NCBI GenBank assembly: GCA_964019055.1
Contig: OZ025207.1
Coordinates: forward strand, 10,379,090-10,443,089
Source: Anthopleura xanthogrammica
Taxonomy: Eukaryota > Cnidaria > Anthozoa > Actiniaria > Actiniidae
Reading direction: 5' to 3'
DNA: 64,000 nt
Notes under the pieces: generated by a model
Told to the model about the DNA's origin: nothing
Database searches by the model: none
Seen by the model: only the letters and a program-made list of their open reading frames with translations
Made by a program: the position numbers and the translations under genes
In this document: positions 21,246 to 33,000 of the stretch, one piece after another
Numbering within the stretch: position 1 is the stretch's first letter
Layout: every line of letters begins with the position of its first letter

Positions 21246-24200
21246 ATGGCAGCTTCACGTTTGGCTACCAAGTTTTCTGCTCTGTTTGGTAGACAGTCTG
21301 CTGTTATCATCGGAATGATTCATGTTGATGCCTTGCCAGGTAAGATACAACAGGGTTCCCATGGTCATGGAAAAGTCAGTGAATTCTGAATTTTTTCAAG
21401 GTCATGGAATTTTGATTTTGGTTTATGAGTTTTTGCAATTTACCCAAAAGTCAGTGAAAAGTCTGGGAGATTTCTGTCAGCCTTCAAAAAATCATTTTGA
21501 ATTTGGAATAATTATTTGGGCTTCCTTTGGTCAAATTACCATATAAATATATTTTTTTGTAAAATAAGTGTACAGTGTGGTAAATGAAAAATGTTTTTTG
21601 GTCAGGGAAATGTCAGTAAAAAATTAGGGAATTTTAAATTAAATAGACCTTTCTAGTATTCACTTGACAGTTAACTTACAGTAGCCCCCAGGCTCTTCTT
21701 ATATTCAAACAAAACTGTAAATCAAAACTGTAAATCATTTTAGTATTACTAATTCTATGTATAAAAATTGTAATATTTAAAGAGAGCAAATAAACTTAAC
21801 TTGTAAACTTGTAAACTGAGCACAGAACAATAGATTCAAGGCGAGGCTGGAGTAGACAAATGCAGTAAATGTATGGATTTGAAAACTCCAGTCTGTGGAA
21901 TTGAATCTTTTATTCTTTGGTCAGTCAAGTGAATTTGGGAAAGGTCTGTTCTTTGAAATTCTTGAACAATTTATTTCAGGAACACCAATGAACAAATTCC
22001 CCATGGCTGATATAATCAACAAAGCCAAACATGAAGCACTGATCTACAAGAAGGCAGGGCTGGTGAGTATAATCATTATTATTATTTATTCAAAATATTT
22101 CCTCGTTTCTGATATTAGCCCCCGGTTAATTTTTTATAACAAGCATTGACTGACCTAATTTGGAAAGAAATGTCATTCATCCAATATTTTTTTAAATTAT
22201 TGGATGAGTGACGTCATTCGTCCAATAACTAAAAGATTATTGGACGATTGATGTCATTGAGCCGCCAAACAAAGATGGCTTCCCAGGGAAGGTTTGCCAA
22301 CCTATCTGAAATGCTTTCTAAATGACTGAATTAAATTTACTTCGAAAATATTTTGAATAAATAATAAAACAATTATTGGATTCGGCTATCATATGATATG
22401 AAAAATTATGTATACCTCGAAGAGTGTTATCAGATAACACTCTCCTCACTATGCATAATTTTTCATATCCGTTCTCAGCCTCATCCAATAACTGCTAAAT
22501 AATAAAGGAATCAAGGATGGTGTACAGTGGGGGGGGGGGGGAGGGTACTAAGGGTGGTTCAGTGATAGGGATGATCCACTGGGATCTGAAGACCCTAACC
22601 CTATCTAAGACAAGAATATCTTATAAAAACATACCCTGTTCAAGACACAACATTGTAACTTATAACCCTATCTAAAACTCAAGAGAAAATCTATAACCTG
22701 AATAGGCCGGCACAGTTTGAAGTTACGTGCTAAAAATGTTTTGGCGGCAAAAAATACCAGTTTCGGCAAAAAGTTAAAATTGAATGCTACACATGGGTGT
22801 GCCCCCCCCCCCCAATTGGTGTAGTAGTAGGGGTGCACTTATACATCTCACCTCTGGGGTTTCAAGCCTTGACTTGAAATCATTTGTTAGCAGTTTAATC
22901 TGTTTTTGTAGCTAGTTTATTTTGTTGCAATTATTACAGGAATTGTTGAGAACACAGAGAAAACCAATTAGCAACTCTATGCTTGCATAAACCCATGCTA
23001 TATTATTTATATTTCAGGATGCGATTATGATAGAAAACATGCATGACCTTCCGTATCTCAACCGCCAAGTCGGACCAGAAATTACAGCTTCAATGAGTGT
23101 AATCTGCAATGAAGTTAAAAAAGAAGTAGGCAAGATTCCATGTGGGATTCAGATTTTGTCTGGTGCCAACAAGGCTGCCTTGGCTGTTGCTAAAGCAGCT
23201 GGACTGGATTTTATACGAGCAGAAGGGTTCGTATTTTCTCATATTGGAGATGAAGGACTGGTGAATTCTGATGCTGGAGAATTATTGAGATACAGAAGGC
23301 ACATCAATGCTGAAAATGTTCTAGTGTTTACAGATATCAAGAAAAAACACAGGTATATTTAGTTAGAGTTTTCTATTAATAAGTTGAAAACCATATAGCC
23401 TTTCCACTAATATACAAGGGCCACGAAGCAATCTTAGAAGTGGGGGGAGGGGGGCTAAGATTGGAAAATATAAGAGACTAGTATGGGTAAAAAAGAGGGC
23501 CAAGATTGGAAAATGCAAGAGCTGGACTGGTATGCTAAAGAAAAAAAGTGGGGGGCTATAGCCACACTCATTGTCTCCATGGTCCCTGACATAGAATGGC
23601 CTGCACTTACATAGAATGGCAGGGGTGGATCCAGGGATGGTGAGGGAGATGGCTTGTCAACCCCCCCCCCCCTCCCCCCCAACCCCTTTTTGCATATTAG
23701 AAATAAACTTTTACTTGGTTTACATCAAGCTCTAAAATTTAATTTCTGTCAATTTGAGATCGATACAGGTTTTTTTTTACCATTTTCTTCCCTTTTATGG
23801 GTTCCCTGTGGTATTGGCTTGAGCTACCCTGTAACCATCATCCCTTGTGCGAATCCTGGATCCACCCCAGTATGGTCTACTATAACATTGAAATGGTTAA
23901 TTCCCATCAAAAGTTTGAATATGTATATTTTGCTTCTGGTTTTCAGTTCCCATGCCATCACAAGTGATGTTGACATCTTGGAAACAGCCAAAGCAGCTGA
24001 ATTCTTCCATTCAGATGGGGTTATCATAACCGGTATCTCTACAGGATCCCCAGCAAGCTACAAGGAGATGTTAGCAGTACATGAGGCAGTGTCTGTGCCA
24101 GTAATAATAGGATCTGGAGTGGATATCAGTAATGTGGACCAATTTCTAAGTGCTAATGCCATGATAATAGGGTCACATTTCAAGGAAGATGGACACTGGT

Positions 24201-24265
24201 CCAAGTCTGTCAGCTTTGATAGAGTCAAGAGCTTCATGGCCAAGGTGGAACAAACTAGAAAATAA
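21246..24265 (+). CDS. BtpA-family protein, copy A (4 exons)
   Basis: Exons 21246-21339, 21980-22062, 23018-23352 and 23947-24265 give 831 nt, 276 residues, with all junctions in phase. The N-terminus (SAVIIGMIHVDALPG) and later blocks MIENMHDLPYL, AAGLDFIRAEGFVFS, SDGVIITGISTGSP and SVPVIIGSGVD are characteristic of the BtpA/SgcQ family. These are TIM-barrel-like proteins named after a cyanobacterial photosystem I assembly factor and also found in animals, where the role is unknown to me. Length fits the family. A poly-C-containing MITE sits in intron 3. A paralogue with identical exon phases lies at 38654-41703. Confidence 0.88.
22150..22500. repeat. Inverted repeats in BtpA-A intron 2
   Basis: ATTGGATGAGTGACGTCATT and related TTCATCCAATA pieces recur in both orientations between 22168 and 22265. 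ATGAAAAATTATGTATACC at about 22398 is mirrored by ATGCATAATTTTTCAT at about 22451 around AGTGTTATCAGATAACACT. Non-coding nested hairpins. Confidence 0.5.
23621..23873. mobile_element. MITE with CAGGGGTGGATCCAGG ends in BtpA-A intron 3
   Basis: CAGGGGTGGATCCAGG at the left is mirrored by CCTGGATCCACCCCAGT at the right, with a long interrupted poly-C tract at about 23661-23685. The same terminal style (CAGG.GCGGATCCAG) occurs at 44333-44465 and near 11567. Open frames across it are not coding. Confidence 0.65.
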
Positions 24266-24267
24266 AT

Positions 24268-24276
24268 TATTAATAA

Positions 24277-24335
<59 letters not shown>

Positions 24336-24345
24336 TAATAATAAA
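24268..24345. repeat. (AAT)n microsatellite
   Basis: Uninterrupted AAT/ATA units at about 24274-24331, starting a few bases after the stop codon of BtpA copy A, so probably in its 3' UTR. Confidence 0.85.
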
Positions 24346-24929
24346 GCTATGAACTTCCACATGCAGTGACCAGAGCACGTCAGAGCCCAAGCATACCTTT
24401 TGTGGCTATTAATTGACTAAACTGGAAAATTTCTGAAAAAATAAAAGCCCATTCCAAGACCAAAGGGCATTGTGGGTCTCATTAATTTGAAATAAAAAGT
24501 AAATATGCAACGATTTGCTCTCTATGTGTAGCTAGTATATTGTTTCGGATGGAATGCACTAAAATTAAAATAAATAATTATTATTTACTTTTTATTAAAG
24601 AAAAAAAGCCAAGCCTGAATGAACAGGTACAATCTATCCCCCTGAGCCTTCTAAACTAAATTATACGTCCTAATCCAGATCATTTGCTGTTGATGGCCTT
24701 TGGAGAAAGGCCGAAATATACTCAAAATTAAAAAATGACAAATCTTTTCGTAATTTTGTTTATTATCAAGCTATATGCCCAAATAAATATATTATTTATT
24801 TTACTTTGGACAATATTACATGACCCAAAATGCATTTCGGTCTTTGAATGCACTATTCAGTATGCAGTATTCAATGTTTTTTGAAATAGCTGTATTTTAG
24901 GGTTTCTGGTGATATATATGTTCAATGGA

Positions 24930-25510
24930 TATTATCTGTGCAGGGGAAGGGTCATGATTGGTTAAGTGTTAGCTCTGGCGTGGCCCAAGGTAGCATATTA
25001 GGGCCATTATTATTCCTAATATACATCAATGACTTGCCGTCTTCAGTGTCTTGCAACTCTGATTTATTTGCTGACGACACTGTCTAACATCACCATATAA
25101 CAGATCAATCGGATTGTGATCAGCTCCAAGAGGATTTGTCAACTGCCACAGATTGGTGCAAGAGCTGGCGTGTTACACTAAAAACCGAGAAGTGTAAAGT
25201 TTTACACACATTACAAGAAAGAAAGAAAGATCCAATAATACATCAGTACTCATTGGATAACAAAGCACTGCCAGACGTGGTCCACCACAAGCACTTGGGA
25301 GTTTGGTTGGAGTCATCACGAGTATAAGATCAGACCAAAAGCTGCTCGTACCAATTATTTCAAATATTCTTTTTTTCGACGTTACGTTAGTGACCGGAAC
25401 TCTTTACCAGGAGACGCTGACACTCATTTAGTTTTAAGTCATTTAAAGCTTCTCTGTTAAGTCACCTAAGATCACAGTTATCTAATCAAGTCGTTGGTGC
25501 TAGAGTGCTT
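24930..25510 (+). pseudogene. Non-LTR retrotransposon reverse transcriptase remnant
   Basis: The reading frame from about 24980 gives SSGVAQGSILGPLLFLIYIN and then LFADDTV, the catalytic FADD box, followed at once by a stop codon. A frame from about 25082 continues with WCKSWRVTLKTEKCKVLHT and HKHLGVWLESS, typical LINE thumb-region sequence. A further piece near 25360-25440 reads YFKYSFFRRYVSDRNSLPG, the usual C-terminal LINE motif. Stops and frame changes make it dead. 5' part absent. Confidence 0.85.
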
Positions 25511-26135
25511 ACACTATGTCCATGAAATAAAATCTAAATAGTTACTACCTAATAGTTTTTATTTAGTGACTATTAGTCACTATCACTCAACTGGAACAGC
25601 TTTAGTAACAATACACAAGGGAAATCAAATACTCAAGACAATAAAAAGATAATACTTTATTTAATAGAGGCATACTTTATTGTTACTGAATTAAGCTGTT
25701 CCAGTTGAGTGATAGTGACTAATAGTCACTAAATAAAAACTATTAGGGAGCATTCATTTTTTAGGAGGGGGGGGGGGCGGAGGAATTAGGGGGGGGGGTC
25801 ATTAAAAAATTACTAGATAAAAAGGGGGGGTCACATTTTTTTAAAATGTTGAACCAGGGGGGGTCATGCATAAAAATACAGTGCTTTTTTTAAATTTTTT
25901 TTAAGTCTTTTTCTGGAGGGGGGGGGGGGGGCTAGAAAATTTTTATATTTGGAAGTGGGGGGGGGGGGTTATCGAAATATTCAATTCCTTACCATGGGGG
26001 CTAGCATTTTTTTTCTATTTGATTCCTCTAATTCCTCCGGCCCCCCCCCCCCCCCCCCCTCCTAAAAAATGAATGCTCCCTTAGGTAGTAATTATTTAGA
26101 TTTTATTTCATGGACATAGTGTAAGCACTCTATAC
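25495..26135. repeat. Large palindrome, one arm interrupted by a MITE
   Basis: The left arm, about 25498-25606 (TGCTAGAGTGCTTACACTAT to TTAGTAACAAT), is inverted at about 25678-25745 and 26081-26132. The right arm is split by the 335-bp element at 25746-26080. Inner loop about 70 bp. The left arm therefore records the site before insertion. Confidence 0.85.
25746..26080. mobile_element. MITE with GGGAGCATTC ends and TTA target duplication
   Basis: GGGAGCATTCATTTTTTAGG at the left is mirrored by CCTAAAAAATGAATGCTCCC at the right, with long G and C runs just inside. TTA flanks both ends (25743-25745, 26081-26083). The uninterrupted arm of the surrounding palindrome has a single TTA there, confirming the duplication. 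A TTA duplication fits the PIF/Harbinger superfamily. Confidence 0.88.
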
Positions 26136-27003
26136 ACTTTATAGTAAGAGTATTCGTATTTAGAGTTTTGTTAGCCCCTTGGGAGTGTAGTCTTAGCATG
26201 GGAATTTAGTTCCCCCCTACTGCCCTCCTGTAACCACTTGCTCTGCTTATTTATTTATTTATTTTCATTTGTAATTGGTTACAAATAATGAATAAAGATT
26301 AAAAATAAAGATGATATTTTAGGCCAAGCCCAAGTGGAGGGTGCGGAAATTTCATTCCCATCGCTATAAGGAGGGTCACATCATTTTCAACGCTCAAATA
26401 AAAATATCCAAGACTTCTATATAAGACTTCTTTACTTTATTTCACATCTTGAAGATTTTATCGAGATTTTTTTCTGGATCGCCATACATTTTCTTATAAT
26501 ATGACACCACAGAAACCTAGCTTGGGCTACCTGTGGTTTTTCGGAACGCACGTCTTCTCAGCCACGTGATCACGTGATCTGTCATAACGGGAGTGAGTGG
26601 TATTAGGGCGTCCCGTCCTAAAGTTTGTAGATATAATTTTATCGCTTTTGTTCGAGGATTAAAACAATTATTATCCGTAAGTTACAATTTTTTTCGCTTT
26701 AATATTCTTCTTAAGCATATGGATGAAGACGTGGTGAAGTAGATATGCACTGAGTACAAAAGGACCAAGATTTGCTGCGCAGAAAACATGTGAGATCGAA
26801 GTAAGATAAGCTTAAAGTTATGGCTGGATTATGACTTGAAGGTATGATTCCGTCTTTACTTCTACTAAGCTTTGCAACTATGAACAGCACAAATGAGGGG
26901 AAGTCTGTGTGAATTGATATTGCACGTTTATGGACTGACCAACGTTGGTGAATATGGCATTTGAACCATCCTTAGTAAGGACAGTAAGCTTGAGGTTTGA
27001 GCG
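26136..27003 (+). other. Upstream region of the ankyrin-kinase-KEN gene
   Basis: It begins with the possible 3' tail of the LINE (ending GAATAAAGATTAAAAATAAAG near 26309). CTTGGGCTACCTGTGGTT at about 26521 is repeated at about 37387, upstream of BtpA copy B. CCACGTGATCACGTGATC at about 26561 is a double E-box-like palindrome. The transcription start was not identified. Confidence 0.4.
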
Positions 27004-30000
27004 ATGAAGAAATTCAACCGCCAAGTAAAAGTTCCCCAATTTTGTAAGGCTATCATTAGCAACGATGAAAAGAAGGTTCTTGAATCGATCAAGGCAGGAG
27101 TTGATATTGATGTGGTCTACAGTGAAGGAAAAACTGCACTATCCTACGCCGTTTCAGGTGGTAATGCCATAATAGTTGAAGCCTTGGTCAAGGCTGGCGC
27201 TAATGTTAACATCACTGATGATTATGGAAAAACACCATTATTTTATTGTGCTGAAAAGCGCCATAGGAAAAAAAAGTTCTCGCACAATAGAAGACTTACC
27301 AATGCTCCTGTCTACAGTGTGGCTTCTATATTAATCAAAGCCGGTGTTGACGTGAATATAACTGATGATACAGGCAAGACTGCTTTAATGTTTGCTCTTC
27401 AAAACAAGAACGTGAGATTGGCTGGTGAACTTATCGATAGTGGTGCTGATGTTAAAGTGATCGATGAGAATGGAAGGACTGCATTGTTTTACCCTTGCAG
27501 TTTTGAGAATATAAGTGTGCTTCAAAAACTATTGCAAAGTGTTGACATGAACTTCCCAGATTATAGGGGCAAAACTGCTCTGATGGTGGCTGTTGAGGAA
27601 AATCAAGAAATTGCAGTTTTTAAACTAATCAAAGCCGGTGCTGACGTGAATATAACTGATGATGAAGGCAAGACTGCTTTAATGTATGCTCTTCAAAAAA
27701 AGAATGCGAGATTGGCTTGTAAACTTATCAATAGTGGTGCTGATGTTAAAGTAATGAATGAGAATGGTAGGACTGCATTGTTTTACCCTTTCATTTGGGA
27801 GAATAGAAGTGTCCTTAAAAAACTAATAAAAAATGTTGACATCAATTTTACTGATTGCTGGGGCAAAACTGCTTTGATGGTGGCTGTTGAGCAGAATCAA
27901 GAAAGTGCAGTTGCTGAACTAATCAAAGCAGGTGCCGATGTTAATGTGACAGACAAAAATGGTATAACAGCTTTGGTGTATTGTGCTCAACATCAAATCC
28001 AATCCAGAGAATGGTACCATGATGGTGATCATCCAGGAAGTGATACAACTGACCACAACACTGTAGCTTCTATGTTAATCAAGGCCTGTGCTGATGTTAA
28101 TAAAACTGATAATGAAGGGAAATCTGCTTTGATGTATTATCTTCAAGATGGCAATGAAAGTTTGGCTTGTGCATTGATTGAAGCTGGTGCTGATGTCAAT
28201 ATATCAGATAAAGAAGGCAAAACTGCTTTGATTTATTGTGCCCAAAATCAAAAAAAAAGCATGTATCACCAGCACAAATGCACAAGTTCCAGTAATTCTT
28301 CAGGAAGTGATACAGTTACCCACAGCAGAGTAGCTTCAATTTTAATCAAGGCCTGTTCTGATATGAACAAAACTGATAATGAAGGCAAAACTGCTTTGAT
28401 TTACTCTCTGCAAGAGGACAATGAAAGTCTGGCTTGTGCTCTGATTGAAGCTGGTGCTGATGTCAATGTTGTTGATGATGATGGCAAAACAGCACTATTT
28501 TATGCTGCAATCTACAATAATAAAAACCTTGCAGTTAGTTCACCTAAGTCAATGCTGCACTACCTAAACATGAAGCAAAAACAGGATGAAGCCACTACTA
28601 TCCAGTTACATCAAGAATATGTCATTACTAAATTGCTTGATGCTAATGCTGATGCCAACTTAACTGATAAGCAAGGAAGAACTGCTCTGACGTATTATGC
28701 ACAAAATGAATACATCAATGTCATACATCAATATTTCAAAATGGGAAGCAGGTTTGAAAGTTGTTTTGCTCATGTAAAGAATGAATACAACCATGTGGCA
28801 TCTGCTCTCATAAAGGCTAGTAAGGATGTTAACAGTGTTGATAATCAGGGCAAAACAGCACTCACCTACTTTCTCCAAAATAGCAAAGATTCCTGTGCTA
28901 TAGAATTAATTGATACTGGTGCTGATGTTAACATTACTGATGTTGATGGAAAAAACATGCTTTTCTACATTCCACCTGATTGTGACAAGATTACCATTGA
29001 CAAGGTAATCAAAAGTAGTACCAGCATCAACAAAACTGATAATGAAGGCAAAACTGCTTTGATTTACTCTCTACAAGAGAACAATGAAAGTCTGGCTTGT
29101 GCTCTGATTGAAGCCAGTGCTGACGTTAAAATGGTTGACAAAACTGGGAGAAGTGCATTGTTTTATGCAACACTCAGGGGATATGAAAATGAAAAATGTC
29201 TTTTCTAAATTAGCTAATAGTATTGACATCAATGTCATAGATAATCAGGGCAAAACTGTGTTAATGTATGCTGTTCAGCGTGTTAATAGAAGCTTCGTGT
29301 CAGAATTGATTGACTCTGGTGCTGAAACCAATATAGCTGATAAAGATGGCAAAACAGCTTTGATTTATTGTGCTCAAAGTTCATTGAAATTCAAAGAAGG
29401 AGTAAGGCGTATTGGATATAAAATGTCTAAGTCTCAAGAAGAATATCAAGCAAAAATTGATGCAGTTACCAGCACAATTGTAACAGTTGCATCCATGTTA
29501 ATCAAAGCTGGTGCTGATGTTAACACAAGTGACAACGAAGGCAAAACTGCTTTGAATTATTCTTTACAAGATGATGATGATTGTTTGTCTTCTACATTGA
29601 TTAAAGCTGGTGCTGATCTCAGTATTATGGACAAGAATGGTAAAACAGTGCTGTTTTATGCTGTTCTATATAACAGAAAAAGTCTTGTCCAGAATATGAT
29701 TGATGCTGGTGCTAATATCAATTTCTGTGACTATGAAGGAAAAACTGCTTTAATTTACTGTGCTCAACATAGAATCAAAAACAAAGGACAAATGATTCAC
29801 ATCGGATATAGGTACATGTACTACAAGTCCAGTTACCATGATGGTCATCATCCAGGAAGCGATATGACGGAAAACAATACTGTAGCTTCTATGTTAATCA
29901 AGGCCTGTGCTGATGTCAATGTAACTGATAACAAAGGTAGAACTGCCTTGATTTATTCTCTGCTTCATGGCAATCAAGATTTGGCTTGTACTCTGATTGA

Positions 30001-33000
30001 AGCTGGTGCTGATGTCAATGTTGTTGATCAACATGGCCACACAGCATTGTCTTATGCTCTAATAATTATCAACAGAGAAAGAATTCAAAAATTAATGAGA
30101 TCACATAGCATTTCTGACAGTGAGGAGGAAAGTACCTGTACTTCAAGTCTAAGTGCTCAAGATAGCGAAAGTTTAGTTATTAAATTAATCAATGCTGATG
30201 CTGATGTCAATTTAGCCTATGACAAAGGGAAAACTGCTTTGATTTACTCTGCTCAAGATGGCAATAAGAGTTTGGTATCTGCATTGATCAAGGCTGGTGC
30301 TGATGTGAATGCTGCTGATAATGAAGGCAAGACTGCTTTGATACACTGCACTTGTTATGGTGACACCAACAGATCATTATATACACATATGACTAGTAGG
30401 TTTTATACAAACAGTGATGACATTGCTTTTGCATTAATCAAGGCAGGTGCTGATGTAAATGTTGCAGATAATAAAGGAAAAACAGCATTAATTTATTGCA
30501 TCATTCATAACAACAATGAAGACATGGTTTCTAGATTGATTGAAGCTGGTGCTGATGCCAACATTACTGATCATGATGGTAGTTCAGCTATCTTCTATGG
30601 TGTAGGCAATGACAAGATTGTGCATTTACTGATAATGAATGGTAAGGCGAATATTAAACAAAGAGATCGTTATGGCAGAACTCCTATATATTATGCGATG
30701 AAGGAATCCCTTACATCAGCCAGTCATCTTCTTGACAATGGAAGTGGTCTGAAAAGGAAGGATTGCTATGGTTTAAGCATATTGTCATTCTTCATTGAAC
30801 ATTGTTTGAATGAGAAAGTGCATAATATGAGTAAAGGTTTAAACCTTTTACAAAAGAAAGGAATACAGCAAGAGGAAATATTTGAGGCATTGGTTAATTC
30901 ACTGTTTTGCAGGATCCTGAACCTACAAAGCAGAAAGCAACATGGCTCACTCTCTCAGAAACTAGATTTAAGATTACATGTAATTCAAGTTTTGAATATT
31001 GCCTTGAAGTATGCACGGGAAGGTAAATGTGAGATCATCCAGAACTTGATAGTAATAATTAGAAAAGCCACAAATGAGTGCAAGTTAATTCTTAAGATTC
31101 TCGAATCACTGGTGGAACTAGGTGCAAATCCAAGTTATGCTGATATAGATGGCAACACTGCACTTCATTATGCAGCCTGCTTGCCACTTGCAGGTGCTTC
31201 TCAAGATGCAGTAATGAAGATATGCCACCAACTAGATGATCTAGGAGCATCAGTTCATGCAAAAAATCACCTTAAAGAAACACCACTTTTGTTTTGTTTG
31301 TCCAAAAAATATTGGATAAACAAAGGTAATGAAAGTACTAAACTAAAGACCTTGATTGAGGTATGTTCTTTTTTACTGAAGCAAGGATCAAGTCTAGAAG
31401 AAACAACACATAATGAGAAGTCAGTGTTCCATTTGATAATGGAATTATTTGATCAAGGTCTTTGTTTGCACAGTGATGCAGTTAGAAATGATGTCCTCAG
31501 CAAAAGTTTGACACTGTTGCATTTATTTTCAAGTTCCCATGTTACAAAAGGAGTGACTGTCAATAAAAGGGATAACAACCTGAACTCACCACTACATTTT
31601 TGGGCAATGCTGGAATTAGGTTTGCCCACATGCAGTGCTGTCCATCAAGCTGAGAAGCAGATTTTAACTGCAATCTTCAAGCATCTTTTAGACTGTGGAG
31701 CAAAGCTAAATGATGGAAATAAAATGGATCAAACCCCCTTGCATTTATGTAAGACTTGGACTGCTGCCAAACTGTTGATAGATGCTGGAGCAAACACCAA
31801 CGTCTTGGATTCTGAAGGAAGTCTACCTCTTTTGGTTACCATAAAAAGAAATCAAAATGTTATTGATAAATCAGATGCTAGTTGCATTTATCCAGATGTT
31901 TTACAACAACCAAAGGAATTCTGGAAAACTCTTCTAGAAAATAAACTGGATCCATGGACAGTGAACAATGATGGTAATTCTGTAATGAGTATTCTTGTTG
32001 AATCTGAAGCTTTTGTTCTGGCAAAAGCACTTCTTGATGTTGCTTGTGAGGGAAATTATATCCAAACTGATGCTATTGCAGTTTCTCTATTAAATGCCAT
32101 TTGTAAAGACCAGTCTACAAGTGCCCAGTGGAAAAGCATTCTTGTTGGACAAATCTTAAAGTCAAGGAAAAACACTATCCACCAAAGGGATGGTGAAGAA
32201 ACACCACTTCATCATTGCTGCAGAAATATTTCAAGAGAGATGATTGAGGCCTTGCCCTTTAGACGGAGATGCTTTCACAACTTAGATGATTCTCTTGTGA
32301 ATGACATGATGACATCAGTCCATTGGACAATTGTTAAACAGCTTCTATCACATGGATTTAATCACAATGCCACTGATACATCAGGTCAGTCCTGCACTGA
32401 CATTGCCAAAAAATGTCCAGCACTTAAAGATTTTTTAACAAAACCACTGAATATTGATGAGGTTCCTTTGGTCATCCCATGGAAGTCTATTTCTAAAACA
32501 CACAAAGCTGCCCTAGCAAAGGTTGCAAGGAGGCAAGAATGTAGACAAGTTAGTTCATTTTCGTATCATCAAGACAACATACAAAAAGGCTCATTTGGAC
32601 TAGTGTTTGTGGGAATTAATGAAAAGGATGGCAGAGAGGTGGCTATCAAGCGTACTGAAAAACTACGAATGCATCGTCCAGAAGACAAGAGAGAGATAAC
32701 AAGTCTTACTGCTCTTGCAGACTGCGAACAGGTGGTCCGTTATATATTTTTTGATGAAGATGAAGACTTTTCCTATGTAATTTTGGAATTGATGGAAGGA
32801 AACCTTACTGATTACCTTGGAGGTACATATTTTGATAGTACCAAAAAAAGTACATGTATTTCACTATGTGCTGATGTAGTAAAAGGACTGGAATATCTAC
32901 ATGATAAAAGTTTCATTCACCGTGACCTCAAACCAAGTAACATTCTTTTTAAAACATTTCCTAAGTTGTGCTTGAAAATTGCTGACTTTGGTTTAAGCCG

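Noticed and set aside
29160..29215. A short intron to explain the frame switch in the ankyrin array
   Set aside because: No GT-AG pair of usable size with a pyrimidine tract lies there, and repeat homology is continuous right up to the switch.
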